From: Saprospiraceae bacterium
Lineage (GTDB): Bacteria > Bacteroidota > Bacteroidia > Chitinophagales > Saprospiraceae
NCBI GenBank assembly: GCA_016717145.1
Contig: JADKGD010000071.1
Location: 1 to 64,000 of the forward strand
Direction of reading: 5' to 3'
Length of the DNA: 64,000 nucleotides
The notes below the pieces were generated by a model. The model was given only the letters and a program-made list of their open reading frames with translations. It ran no database searches and was not told where the DNA came from. Positions 11,526-21,076 of this stretch are shown one piece after another; the first letter of the stretch is position 1; each line of letters starts with the position of its first letter. Position numbers and translations under genes: made by a program.

Positions 11526-11828
11526 AGGTTCAGCAGAGTTGTTGGCAGAATCCAACATTGAAATCATGCAGCTATCCCAACTATTGACCTTAAATCCTCG
11601 CATGAAAATAAAAATATCAGGCCATACCGATAACGTTGGAAAATCTGAAGACAATATGAGTCTATCTCAAAAAGAGCAAAATCCGTTGCCGAAGCCATTA
11701 TTAAGGCGGGTATAAATCAGGATCGAATAACTGTTGAAGGCATGGGAGAAAATGCACCGATAGATTCTAATGAATCCGAAACCGGAAGGCAGCAAAATCG
11801 AAGGACAGAATTCGTTATTTTTAGGTAG
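11526..11828 (+). pseudogene. Orphan 3' fragment of the OmpA-family gene (duplicate)
   Basis: Repeats the OmpA C-terminal domain coding sequence (MLAESNIEIMQLSQLLTL, ISGHTDNVG) without promoter or 5' part. An A run one base shorter than in copy A (near 11673) shifts the frame after MSLSQK. It is a by-product of the duplication at the IS. Confidence 0.8.
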
Positions 11829-12171
11829 TTATTAATTATTATTTTTAATTCTCTATTTTCTTTTTGGATTGTTACTTCCAGGACCATTATTAGGCCTTGG
11901 CCTGTTTGAATTACTTTGGTTCTTATTTTGGTTATTATTTGTTCCCGGCTTTTTATATCTGTTTTGCTGCTGTTTAAACGTATTAATACTGGAATTAGGC
12001 AAATTACTTTTGTAATTACTTCAATAGTATGGTCATCACTTACAGAAAGTTTATTTGCAGACATTACAGAAAGATCAGAAATTATAATATCATCACTTAC
12101 AAAATGTTCTTTATTCCAAGTCCGGTATGAAAGCTTCATATACGACAGTATGGTTTCTACAAAACCTTTTT
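11526..12171. repeat. Direct repeat copy B (646 bp), right of the IS
   Basis: The second copy of 9237-9882, starting at the base after the IS end. It carries an orphan 3' fragment of the OmpA-family gene and the 3' half of the intact-length DUF4290 gene. The match ends in the T run at about 12165-12171, beyond which DUF4290 continues. Confidence 0.92.
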
Positions 12172-12583
12172 TGATCGGGCCGTCTTCCATATTCAAAGCT
12201 TTATCTATCATTACCCTTATATTGTATCCATAGTGTCTCCAATTAAATTCATGTTGGGGATAAGGGACGGTATTCGGCTTGAATCTAATATCTTCATCTG
12301 TGGGGTTATCTCCATATGGATGTTCAACGTCGAGTTCAAATTCTGCCATTTTATACACGTGTCTCCATAATTTCTGCTTGTATTCCAGTACATTTTTAGT
12401 TTGTGGATTTAGCTGATTTATCAGTTCGACAATAGCTTCAATAGCCTTTTGTCTTTCTTCTTTTTTCTCTATCGTCTTGGCATATTGCACTAGTTTTTGA
12501 ACACTTCGGCCATATTCAGAAAAAATAAGATTGTCTCTTGTTGAATTATATTCGAGACTTAATGACTTTTTCATCAATTTCAT
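11853..12583 (-). CDS. DUF4290 family protein (one homopolymer frameshift)
   Basis: About 243 residues of a Bacteroidota-specific family of unknown function. Conserved-looking stretches are YNSTRDNLIFSEYGRSVQKL, WRHVYKMAEFELDVEHPYG and VPYPQHEFNWRHYGYNIR. The C-terminus is an Asn/Pro/Gln-rich basic tail ending PKRK, then TAG at 11853-11855. A T run at about 12008 is one base shorter than in the duplicate copy (9721), so this copy shifts frame after EVITK; the duplicate supplies the correct reading SNLPNSS. The gene follows glmS by 20 bases on the same strand, a pairing I recall as common in the phylum. The 3' 320 bases are duplicated. Confidence 0.72.
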
Positions 12584-12603
12584 TTTACAATATTTGATGT
12601 TAA

Positions 12604-14442
12604 TTATTCTACTGTTACTGATTTCGCCAGATTTCTTGGTTGGTCCACATCGCAGCCCCTCAACACTGCAATATGATACGCCAATAGCTGTAATGGAATG
12701 ACTGATAATAATGGGGTCAAAGGTTCCTCAGTTTCAGGTATTTCAATGGTATAATCCGACATTCCTTTTATTCTTGTGTCACCTTCAGTCACAACTGATA
12801 TTACTATTGCTTTTCTTGCTTTTACTTCCTGGATATTACTGGCAACTTTATCATATGCTGATTTATTGGTAGCAATGATAATTACAGGCATGTTTTCGTC
12901 TATCAATGCGATGGGACCATGTTTCATTTCTGCAGCGGGATAACCTTCTGCATGTATATATGAAATTTCTTTAAGTTTTAGTGCGCCTTCAAGTGCCACC
13001 GGGAAGTTATAGCCTCTCCCAAGATATAGAGCATTAGATACATTTTTAATCTCGCCTGCTATAAATTTAATCTTATCATTCTGAAGTAAAACTTTTTCCA
13101 CTTTATCCGGTATGCTTTCAAGAGCATAAGCCAATTGTCTAAAGTAATCTTCAGAAATTGTGCCTCTCCTATGTCCGAGATTAAGCGCCATCAATGTTAA
13201 TACTGTCAGCTGGCTTGTAAAAGCTTTGGTAGAGGCAACACCAATTTCGGGACCCGCATGCGTATAAGATCCACAATGTGTAATTCTGGCAATAGATGAA
13301 CCTACTACATTGACTATACCATAAATCAATGCTCCTTTTTCTTTTGCTAACTCCAATGCTGCAAGAGTGTCAGCTGTTTCACCTGATTGAGATATTGCAA
13401 TGACAACGTCATCGGCATTGATGATCGGATTTCTATATCGTAGCTCTGAAGCATATTCTACTTCCACTGGTATACGAGCCAATTCTTCGATGATATATTC
13501 TGCTACCAAAGCAGAGTGCCAGGAAGTACCACAAGCAGCAAATATAATGCGCTTTGCATTCAAAATTCGATTAATGAATTGCTGCATGCCTCCTACCAAA
13601 ACCCAGCCGTCATCGGCACTAATCCGACCCCGCATACTTTCTCTTATGGTTGTAGGTTGTTGGTATATTTCTTTTAACATGAAGTGATCATATCCCTCTT
13701 TTTCAAGTTCTTCAAGTTTTAAATCCAGTTCAAGGACTATGGGTTGCTGAACCTCATTACTTAAATTGATAATTTCGTAACTTCCATTTTTATGAATAGT
13801 AATAATTTCTTCATCATTAAGATAGATTACCTTATTTGTATACTTTATTATGGGGGAAGCATCCGAAGCAAGAAAGTACTCATCATTCCCGATACCCATA
13901 ACCAGAGGACTGGATTTTCTGGCCCCAACAATAATGTCCGGATTCTGACTATCTATTACAGCAATAGCGTATGCTCCAACAGCTTTTTTGAGTGCTCTTC
14001 TGACAGCCTGACTCAAGTTCAGATTTTCTCTATTTTGATACTCTTCAATCAGATGTACTAAAACCTCCGTGTCAGTTTCACTCACAAAAGTATGTCCGAT
14101 CTCTGAAAGTGCTTTTTTTAGTGTTGCATAATTTTCAATTATCCCATTATGTATTAATGCAAGCCTACCGTTTCCAGAAATGTGTGGATGGGCATTTATG
14201 TCATCAGGTTTGCCATGGGTTGCCCATCTTGTATGACCAATGCCGACATGTCCACTTACATCTTTGTCCTTGGCGGCGGCTTCAAGTTTAGAAACTTTAC
14301 CTTTTTTCTTGACAGTTTTAATATCTCCGTTTAAAATTGAAATACCAGCACTATCATAACCTCTATATTCAAGCCTTTTCAGACCTTCAACAATGATTGG
14401 ATATGCCTGTTGTGCGCCAATATAAGCTACAATTCCACACAT
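12604..14442 (-). CDS. glmS: Glutamine--fructose-6-phosphate aminotransferase (isomerizing)
   Basis: Makes glucosamine-6-phosphate from fructose-6-phosphate and glutamine, the first step to UDP-GlcNAc for peptidoglycan and lipopolysaccharide; cytoplasmic. It is 612 residues, the usual length. The N-terminus MCGIVAYIG has the catalytic Cys2 of the class II glutamine amidotransferase domain, with HTRWATHG following. Two SIS sugar-isomerase domains follow (ACGTSWHSA and SQSGETADT in the first, GRGYNFPVALEGALKLKE in the second). The C-terminus NLAKSVTVE is canonical. The gene sits 15 bases downstream of the DUF4270 gene and 20 upstream of DUF4290, so all are probably on one transcript with the glycogen synthase gene. 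The frame is intact. Confidence 0.97.
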   Translation of the reverse strand: MCGIVAYIGAQQAYPIIVEGLKRLEYRGYDSAGISILNGDIKTVKKKGKVSKLEAAAKDKDVSGHVGIGHTRWATHGKPDDINAHPHISGNGRLALIHNGIIENYATLKKALSEIGHTFVSETDTEVLVHLIEEYQNRENLNLSQAVRRALKKAVGAYAIAVIDSQNPDIIVGARKSSPLVMGIGNDEYFLASDASPIIKYTNKVIYLNDEEIITIHKNGSYEIINLSNEVQQPIVLELDLKLEELEKEGYDHFMLKEIYQQPTTIRESMRGRISADDGWVLVGGMQQFINRILNAKRIIFAACGTSWHSALVAEYIIEELARIPVEVEYASELRYRNPIINADDVVIAISQSGETADTLAALELAKEKGALIYGIVNVVGSSIARITHCGSYTHAGPEIGVASTKAFTSQLTVLTLMALNLGHRRGTISEDYFRQLAYALESIPDKVEKVLLQNDKIKFIAGEIKNVSNALYLGRGYNFPVALEGALKLKEISYIHAEGYPAAEMKHGPIALIDENMPVIIIATNKSAYDKVASNIQEVKARKAIVISVVTEGDTRIKGMSDYTIEIPETEEPLTPLLSVIPLQLLAYHIAVLRGCDVDQPRNLAKSVTVE

Positions 14443-14457
14443 ATATTCTATTGGTTT

Positions 14458-15827
14458 TTATTTTTTTGTGTATATTACTTTGAGGTTCATCGGGAAAGTA
14501 CTATGTTTAGCTCCATATAAAATGGCTCTTCTTGGCACCTGTGATTCTGCTACTAAGCCTATATATAAATCTGAATTATAAGTGTCATCAAATAATGCGG
14601 TTTTTATGTGATTGGTAATATTCATTGTGTACTTTTTTAAAATGCCGGTACCTTCAAGGACGCCGCCAAAAGCAATTTGATTATTTCCATACTGAGAAAT
14701 ATCAGGTATTACTACAATATTTCCATTAACAGTTTTACGTGAAGCATAAATTTGCAGTGGTGCAGGGTAACTCCCATTTAGTGTTCCTTGATCCGCCACA
14801 AATATTTCCAATTCTGCCTTATTTATTAATTTATCTTTTAAAAACGAGAGATCATCAAAACTGATGACGGTTTTGACGCCGCCTATACCTTGAAGAAAAG
14901 TTAGACTATCTCCTTTAGTAATATCATTTACGAATTCTGATAACTGGGACCCATTCTGATCATGTATGAATCTATTGATTGTAGTACTGTTTATAAAATA
15001 TTCATATTGTTTTTTTACCGTATCATTCACCGTATAATACATAATAAGCTTATTGACTCCAGCTGTTGCAAGCGCTGAATTAGATAAATTTAAACCGAAA
15101 AGTGAAGGATTATTTAATGGGGTCGACTTTATATAAAATCCCTTTATAAAGCTTGCAAATGAACTATCTTTGGAAGAAGCAATACTATCCATTAACAATT
15201 TTTTTCCAAAATCGTCATCAAGCCGAAGTCTCAATTGTGGTAATAATTTTTTATTTTTTTTCGATATAGGGTCTGTATAACCTACAGAATCTTTTACGCT
15301 TACAGTAACGTTTTTAGAAAAAAGCGGCATGCTCTGTGTTGCCAGATTTGTATCTGAATAAAATGTATCATTAGAAACGAATTTATCCAGTAATTGATAA
15401 AGTTCTACTTTATGTTCCACTTTATCATTTGCATAAGTACCTGAAGTATCATACTGTAAAGAAAGAACCAGTGAATCAAATAAAATATTGCCTTTATCAG
15501 CTTGATAAGTTGGGGCAGCAGAACTGGAAAATTGAAACTTTAAATATAATTCAGCAGCAATTTTTCCAAATACATTGTCATTTAATTGCCCCAGTAAGTA
15601 TGTCCTAAAATCAAATTGATCTCCCCCAATAACAGGTGGTCTATGTGTTACAACAGGTTCAGAAGCTATGGTTTTACTGCTCATTTTAGTGAATCATTAT
15701 ATGCTATAAACAGTTTTTCATTCTCCAAAAGATCACTACCAACTATGATTGGGTCCTGGCAACCCTGATTTAAAAATAATCCTAAAACAAACAAACAACT
15801 TAACCCAATAATTATTTTATTAAACAT
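14458..15827 (-). CDS. DUF4270 family lipoprotein (one frameshift)
   Basis: The true start is probably ATG at 15827 (MFNKIIIGLSCLFVL), giving a lipoprotein signal with cysteine in NQGCQDP. This short N-terminal frame stops at 15681. One extra A in the run complementary to 15684-15687 joins it in phase to the long frame that begins SSKTIASEPV. The merged protein is about 456 residues and matches DUF4270: beta-rich, with DFRTYLLGQLNDNVFGKIAAE near the N-terminus. It is a surface or periplasmic lipoprotein of unknown role. Its place between glycogen synthase and glmS is an arrangement I recall as recurrent in Bacteroidota. Confidence 0.8.
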
Positions 15828-15845
15828 ACCACCAATATAAATTTA

Positions 15846-16658
15846 TTATGCCCCCAAAAGTGTTTTGTAAAGTTCTACAGCAGCCCTGGCCGAATTATCA
15901 AGCCCATCATCAAAAAGTACAAACGGCTTCTCCATAATTCCTCCATATTTAATAACGTTTTCATTTGATGTTTCGTTACCTGAAATGACGGCATCAGCAT
16001 ATTTTATTGCGCCCAGATCCAAATTTATATCCTGATCTTTTTTAAATCCACTTAAATCATCCACTTCCAAATCATTAATAGCAGCAATATTCAGAAACTT
16101 AGAATCAAACGAATCACCAAATTCATTATTGTACATGGAGTATACTATTTTTGCATCTCTAAAAACAGGATCATTTTTATAGGCTTTTTTCATATATAAA
16201 GGAACAAGGCTGGTTATTTGTCCATGTAAATGAACAATATCCGGAGCCCATCCAAATTTTTTAACAGTTTCCATCACACCTTTGCAAAAAAACACCAACC
16301 TTTCCTGATTGTCAATAAAAGGTTTATCATTTTCATCTGTAAAAACTGCTTTTCGTTTAAAAAATTCTTCATTGTCCAGAAAATATACCTGAAGTCTCGC
16401 TCCCGGTAAGGAAGCAACTTTAATTATCAGCGGGTAATCTTCATCATCTACAATAATATTCATACCAGACAAACGTACTACCTCATGCAGTCTGTGACGT
16501 CTTTCATTTATAATACCAAATTTAGGCATCAGTATGCGCAATTCAAAATCTTCGTCAGCAGCAAACTGAGGTATTTTTCGTGCCAAATCCGACATCAGTG
16601 AAATCTCAGTATATGGGTTTAATTCCTGGGTAACAAAAAGAACCTTCTTTTTACTCAT
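15846..16658 (-). CDS. Glycogen/starch synthase catalytic domain protein (GT5, N-terminal half only)
   Basis: 270 residues corresponding to the N-terminal Rossmann domain of GT5 glycogen/starch synthases: KKVLFVTQELNPY at the start, then the HLHGQITSLVPLYMKK stretch and VYSMYNNEFGDSFD. Classical GlgA is about 480 residues and has a second domain that binds the ADP-glucose donor; that half is absent here. Short forms annotated as glycogen/starch synthase are frequent in Bacteroidota beside DUF4270 and glmS, so the shortness is probably natural. Whether it has transferase activity alone is not clear. A TATCTTTG element lies 40 bases upstream, making this the likely first gene of the operon. Confidence 0.8.
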   Translation of the reverse strand: MSKKKVLFVTQELNPYTEISLMSDLARKIPQFAADEDFELRILMPKFGIINERRHRLHEVVRLSGMNIIVDDEDYPLIIKVASLPGARLQVYFLDNEEFFKRKAVFTDENDKPFIDNQERLVFFCKGVMETVKKFGWAPDIVHLHGQITSLVPLYMKKAYKNDPVFRDAKIVYSMYNNEFGDSFDSKFLNIAAINDLEVDDLSGFKKDQDINLDLGAIKYADAVISGNETSNENVIKYGGIMEKPFVLFDDGLDNSARAAVELYKTLLGA

Positions 16659-16697
16659 TAGAAGAAATTGTTAATTATTGTTAATCTAAAATGGGCG

Positions 16698-16705
16698 CAA
16701 AGATA
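16698..16705 (-). promoter_or_regulatory. Bacteroidota -7 promoter element upstream of the glycogen synthase-glmS operon
   Basis: TATCTTTG on the minus strand matches the phylum consensus TAnnTTTG. The expected start of transcription would be about 35 bases before the ATG at 16658. No clear TTG -33 element is present at the usual spacing. Confidence 0.5.
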
Positions 16706-16784
16706 ATACAATTTTTAGGAAAAATATACTATTTTTCGGTCTGAAAATTTAAAAACATTGAAAATCAATTAAATATGAATTGTT

Positions 16785-18050
16785 TTAATTCATTCCTCCC
16801 ATGATTTGGGCACAAATTATTGCACCATATGTTCCCAATGCATATCCCAGGACTGCCAATATTACACCAACTGGTGCAAGTGTAGGACTAAAAGCCGATG
16901 CAACAATAGGTGCTGAAGCGGCTCCTCCTATATTTGCCTGACTCCCAACAGCTACAAAAAAGAATGGCGCTTTTATTAAATAAGCTACAACCAAAAGAAT
17001 CACGATATGAGTCAGCATCCATATCAAACCTATAAGGAATAAACCAAGATTATTAAATACCTCACTTAAATTCATTTTCATCCCAATTGTCGCTACTAGT
17101 ATATAAATAAAAACAGAACCCCACTTGGAGGCCCCATATCCTTCTACCGATCTTATTTTGGTAAATGACATCAAAAGTCCTATTGTCGTAGCATAAAAAA
17201 CAATCCAAAAGAAATCACTATTTAAAGCTGTTAATCTGTATTGACTTAACCACAATTTGTTTGTTTCCATTAATGGCATTGTAAGATCTGCAAGCAAATG
17301 AGATAAACCTACACCTGCGAAACCTACAGTCATTAGTATGATTAATTCTTTAGTTCCAGGGTTTTTTTCAATGCCCGAACTAAAAGTATTCATTCTTTTT
17401 TTTAATGATTCTATTGCTGAAGTATCGGCTCCTGTCCATTTATCAATTCTGTTGGTTATACTGGCACCATATAGTAATATACCCATCCATATATTGGCTA
17501 CTATGACATCAACAATAAGCATGGTTCCGAAAAGGTCCTCCGGAACATTGTAGATTTCCTTCATAGCAGTCTGATTGGCGCTTCCCCCTATCCAACTTCC
17601 TGCTATCGTAGACATTCCTTTCCATAATTCTTCAGGATTTGTTTGTATGATATTTGGAAACAAGTTTGTAGCAAAATAAAACGCAATTGGCCCTCCAAGG
17701 ATTACTCCGACAGTTGCCGTAAAAAACATTATAATTGCTTTAGAGCCTAAGCCGATTAGTCCCTTCATATCCACGTTTAGACATAGAAATATCAAACTCG
17801 CAGGAAGTAAATATCTTGAAGAGGTCTTATATAATAAGGAAACATCACCTGACACAAGATTTAGTGGCCAATTGAGCAATGCCGGTATAAAGTAACATAA
17901 CAAAAGTGGTGGTAAAAATACATATATTTTTTTCCATATTTTATTTTCAAGAGAAGAAGTATAGAATATAAAAGAAAGAACAAGCATCAACAAACCTAAA
18001 ACGACTGCTTCATTTGTAAATATGGGGTTAGCGCCAAGAGAAAAGTTCAT
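16785..18050 (-). CDS. DUF819 family membrane protein
   Basis: 421 residues with about ten to eleven hydrophobic helices, of the DUF819 (YjcL-like) family of putative membrane transporters. Recognisable stretches are the Gly-rich STIAGSWIGGSANQTAMKE in the middle and VGSQANIGGAASAPIVASAF near the C-terminus. The pair of inverted Gly/Ser/Asn motifs resembles the discontinuous helices of secondary transporters. The substrate is unknown. The frame is intact, with strong hydrophobic periodicity. A perfect 12-bp stem at 18105-18136 separates it from the DUF3078 gene, so it is probably transcribed on its own. Confidence 0.85.
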   Translation of the reverse strand: MNFSLGANPIFTNEAVVLGLLMLVLSFIFYTSSLENKIWKKIYVFLPPLLLCYFIPALLNWPLNLVSGDVSLLYKTSSRYLLPASLIFLCLNVDMKGLIGLGSKAIIMFFTATVGVILGGPIAFYFATNLFPNIIQTNPEELWKGMSTIAGSWIGGSANQTAMKEIYNVPEDLFGTMLIVDVIVANIWMGILLYGASITNRIDKWTGADTSAIESLKKRMNTFSSGIEKNPGTKELIILMTVGFAGVGLSHLLADLTMPLMETNKLWLSQYRLTALNSDFFWIVFYATTIGLLMSFTKIRSVEGYGASKWGSVFIYILVATIGMKMNLSEVFNNLGLFLIGLIWMLTHIVILLVVAYLIKAPFFFVAVGSQANIGGAASAPIVASAFSPTLAPVGVILAVLGYALGTYGAIICAQIMGGMN

Positions 18051-18104
18051 ATTTCTTAAATTTGGCTGAAAGATACTATAGTTTTTTATTTCTTCAACTT
18101 AGTA

Positions 18105-18136
18105 TAGACACCAATGATCGTATCCATTGGTGTCTA
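18105..18136 (-). terminator. Strong hairpin between DUF3078 and DUF819 genes
   Basis: Perfect 12-bp stem TAGACACCAATG/CATTGGTGTCTA with an 8-base loop, just after the DUF3078 stop on the minus strand. There is no long U tract on that side, so it could be a weak terminator or a 3' stabilising hairpin. Confidence 0.55.
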
Positions 18137-18159
18137 ATATTAAGTTTTAAGTCACTTTT

Positions 18160-19085
18160 TTATAAGGCGTAAGATAGTCCTACAATAAAAAAAGATTGCA
18201 GTTTTTCGCTTATTGCAAGAATCGATCTCTCCTGTGGACTTACCCTCAAACCATGGGTAATACCTACTCCAATTCCGTTAAAGATATTGAATGCAAATTC
18301 ATTCGTCCATGTACCATTATGAAGTGCTGGTGTATTGTTTTTATAACTGTAAAAACCGGTTAAATTTGATTTCCATTTAATTCCTTTATAAATTTCGGCA
18401 TTATAGCTTCCAAATATTTTACATCCAAGTGAAGGCGTAAACTTTGAATCATCTTTGGCAAATATAAAATTATAGTTTAATGGGTGAAATACCAAAACCA
18501 AATTATTGATTGGAGTGTATGTAAATCCTACACCAAGGTCAAGATATCCAGGATTATTAAAATTGTTGATAACCGATGTTCTATATTCGCCCAATGCTGA
18601 AGCAGCTATCTTTTTGGTCAAGTTATATCCAAAAAGTGAAGAAATATTAAGAACATCTGCAACAGGTTGAAATTTTGGTTTTACATCATTGGGAAGCTCA
18701 GTTCCTAATTTCAGTTTTTGCCATCCCAGACTTAGACTACCACCGTTCCTCCAGAAATAAGCATCTTCAATTTTATTTGCAAAGCTGTAAAATTTCCTGA
18801 AATGGTAGTCGCCGTTGAGTTTTTAAGATCTCCGGCAGCAAACCAATTACTCCTGCCAGCAAAACTAGCTCCAACAATTCCGGATGCCCCTGTATACCAT
18901 CCCGGTAATTTTGCAATTTGAGCATCGATGGCAGCGACCTCTGCCTTTAAGGCGTCAGCTTGTGCTAGTATTGGTGCAGCCTGAGCTTCAATTGTCGTTT
19001 TTTTCAACTTAAGTTCTTCCAGTGTCTGCGCATTTGTAAATGCAATAATGAATAAAAATAATGAGAGTGTAAAAAAGTGTTTCAT
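18160..19085 (-). CDS. DUF3078 family protein (one frameshift)
   Basis: About 308 residues of a Bacteroidota family with unknown function, probably an outer-membrane beta-barrel. The start MKHFFTLSLFLFIIAFTNAQ at 19085 is a clear signal peptide; in-frame codons upstream of it are not. A short coiled-coil region follows (LEELKLKKTTIEAQA). The body includes GASFAGRSNWFAAGDLKNS and, after the break, EDAYFWRNGGSLSLGWQKLK. The break is at 18776-18778: a T3 run (A3 on the coding strand) needs one more base, which joins the frames exactly. The C-terminus FIVGLSYAL ends on an aromatic-containing strand, fitting an outer-membrane barrel. It is the last gene after MscS. Confidence 0.75.
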
Positions 19086-19120
19086 AAAATAAAAATTTTT
19101 ATTTGTGTACATAAATTAGA

Positions 19121-19951
19121 TTAATGATGAATTTCAATATTGTCCTGCAAAATTTTATTTAATGGTATGATGATGTCTCTATCGCCCGAATCCACAGTAA
19201 CAGATGATTTGTCAATATTTATAATAACACCCGTTACACCATTAACGGTAACTTTATCACCAACCAAAAATTTATCTTTGGTGTAGTATGAAGCCAGAAA
19301 ACTCGCAACCAGATCTTTTGAAGCAAAACCGTAACCGATAGAAAATGCAAGGACTCCACCGGCAATTATTATTGAAATGTTTTGTGCAAAAAATTCAGTA
19401 TTAATCTTAGCCTGAGACATTGCGACGATAATAACATTTATAAAAATAAAGTAGAAAACAAAAGAAGCAATGATGCTTGCAGAGGGCATACCAATGGACT
19501 TGCAAGTTGTTTCTACTACGTTTTTTAATATGTCTGCAAGTAATAAGCCGCCAATTAAAATAAAAAAAGCTACTAGTAAATTAGGTACAAAAGTAATCAG
19601 ATCCTTTATCAATTCTGCCAGAACAGGCATATCGAGCACGCCTACTGCCGCCATAACAAAAATCAACATCATCATGTAATATACCATTTTTCCAATCACA
19701 AGACTTAGCTTGATTTCCAAATTATTTTTAGACAATATGTCAATCTGATTTATCTTATTGCCTAGATCGTCTATCTTGATACTATGTAATGTCTTGCTTA
19801 CAATAGCCATAACGATCCTGGAAATCATAATACCTGCAACTATTATAATAATAGCAGTTATAAATTTCGGAATCGCAGACAACATGCCTATTAGCATACT
19901 TTGAAGCGCTTCAAGGATGTTGTCACTAAACATCAATGCAAATTGTAACAT
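19121..19951 (-). CDS. Small-conductance mechanosensitive channel family protein (MscS-like)
   Basis: 276 residues: three to four N-terminal helices, a pore-like Gly/Ala-rich helix (IIIAGGVLAFSIGYGFASKDLVASF) and the start of the MscS beta domain (FLVGDKVTVNGVTGVIINID). It is shorter than E. coli MscS and lacks the large C-terminal alpha/beta cage. A repeated TM pair (VGVLDMPVLAELIKDLITFVP) resembles the TM helix-rich MscS-like proteins that Bacteroidota carry. Probably an inner-membrane osmotic release channel. The gene begins 3 bases after the small hypothetical gene, in one operon with the ECF sigma factor. Confidence 0.82.
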   Translation of the reverse strand: MLQFALMFSDNILEALQSMLIGMLSAIPKFITAIIIIVAGIMISRIVMAIVSKTLHSIKIDDLGNKINQIDILSKNNLEIKLSLVIGKMVYYMMMLIFVMAAVGVLDMPVLAELIKDLITFVPNLLVAFFILIGGLLLADILKNVVETTCKSIGMPSASIIASFVFYFIFINVIIVAMSQAKINTEFFAQNISIIIAGGVLAFSIGYGFASKDLVASFLASYYTKDKFLVGDKVTVNGVTGVIINIDKSSVTVDSGDRDIIIPLNKILQDNIEIHH

Positions 19952-19954
19952 AAT

Positions 19955-20185
19955 TTATTTATTTGGATATTTCCCTGGCTTTCTGTCTTTATGGATATTT
20001 GGAGATGAATTATTCAAAGCTGATACTATAACACCACCTATTTTTGGTAGATAGAGGTCTATGATGCTACCTAAAAAGCCAAAAAAATGAATATTTGAGT
20101 TTAAAATATTTTTTGTTATATTTTGGTTGTCTACCCTATTTTCAATATTTAATTTTTCAAGGTCTTTAAAACTATTTTTACTCAT
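19955..20185 (-). CDS. Hypothetical 76-residue protein between sigma factor and MscS
   Basis: Short protein with a polar N-terminus (MSKNSFKDLEKLNIEN), one hydrophobic stretch (IHFFGFLGSIIDLYLPKIGGVIVSAL) and a basic tail. I do not recognise a family. It lies 17 bases after the ECF sigma gene and 3 bases before the MscS gene on the same strand, which supports it being real. Its position after a sigma factor would suit a small membrane-bound regulator (anti-sigma-like), but no anti-sigma motif is visible. Confidence 0.6.
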   Translation of the reverse strand: MSKNSFKDLEKLNIENRVDNQNITKNILNSNIHFFGFLGSIIDLYLPKIGGVIVSALNNSSPNIHKDRKPGKYPNK

Positions 20186-20202
20186 TATAAAATTTTAGCT
20201 CT

Positions 20203-20811
20203 TTAATAAATAGCCGAATCAAAATATTTCAAATTATAAATTCTTAAAAAGCGCTCTTTTGCTCTAAGTATCTTCATTTTTACCGCGCTTTCTGTCTTAT
20301 TAATAGCTTCACAAATTTCCTTAATTGATAAGTCATCCTGATACTTCATCAACAGAATTGATTTATCTTCCGCATTCATTTCTATTAAAACTTCCTGAAG
20401 TCTTAATACATTTATCTCCAATAATTCTGAATCATTTATCTCGTCATCCTCAGAGTCAACTTTTGAAAAATCGTCATATGCAACCGTGATATCATTTTTT
20501 CGTTTTCTAATCAAATCAATACAGAAATTGTATGTAATTGAATATAACCAAGTCGAAAATCTTGATTTACCACTGAATTTGGAAAGACTTAAAAGTATTT
20601 TAACAAATATTTCCTGGCTGGCATCCTCAGCCATTTCCTGATCCTTAAGCATCGATACACATTTAGAATAAACTTTGTTTGTATATCTATCGTATAGTAG
20701 ATTGAAATAATTGACGTTTTGTGTCAATAAATATTGCTCCAAAGCATCCTCATCGCTGATTGACTTTAAAGAAATATTGGTAATTACAGGGTTTAATAAA
20801 TTTATTATCAA
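20203..20811 (-). CDS. RNA polymerase ECF-type sigma factor
   Basis: 202 residues with sigma region 2 (YDRYTNKVYSKCVSMLKDQEMAEDASQEIF, then FSTWLYSITYNFCIDLIRKRK) and region 4 with a helix-turn-helix (LSIKEICEAINKTESAVKMKILRAKERF). No region 3, as usual for ECF factors. It is read divergently from the HtrA-like protease gene across a 265-base spacer and heads a run that includes a mechanosensitive channel. The association suggests an envelope or osmotic stress regulon, which is inference. No classical anti-sigma gene is adjacent. Confidence 0.93.
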   Translation of the reverse strand: MIINLLNPVITNISLKSISDEDALEQYLLTQNVNYFNLLYDRYTNKVYSKCVSMLKDQEMAEDASQEIFVKILLSLSKFSGKSRFSTWLYSITYNFCIDLIRKRKNDITVAYDDFSKVDSEDDEINDSELLEINVLRLQEVLIEMNAEDKSILLMKYQDDLSIKEICEAINKTESAVKMKILRAKERFLRIYNLKYFDSAIY

Positions 20812-21076
20812 AATTAAAAAATCAAATTTTAAAGATAAATGTAAGGTTAGGACGTATATTAAATAAAAAGTTACACAAATGTAACCTGAATTTTAAAAAA
20901 GAGACCATAAATTGGTTAAATATTCTAATACATCAAAGGGAAATGGGGAAATAATCTTGTATAAATATCTTCAATTTTTACACAATAAATTAATCTGCTG
21001 TTAAGATTTTGTTAAAAACATACTTATATATAACCCAAAAAAAAACATAAACGTTTATAGTATAAATTAACGACCG

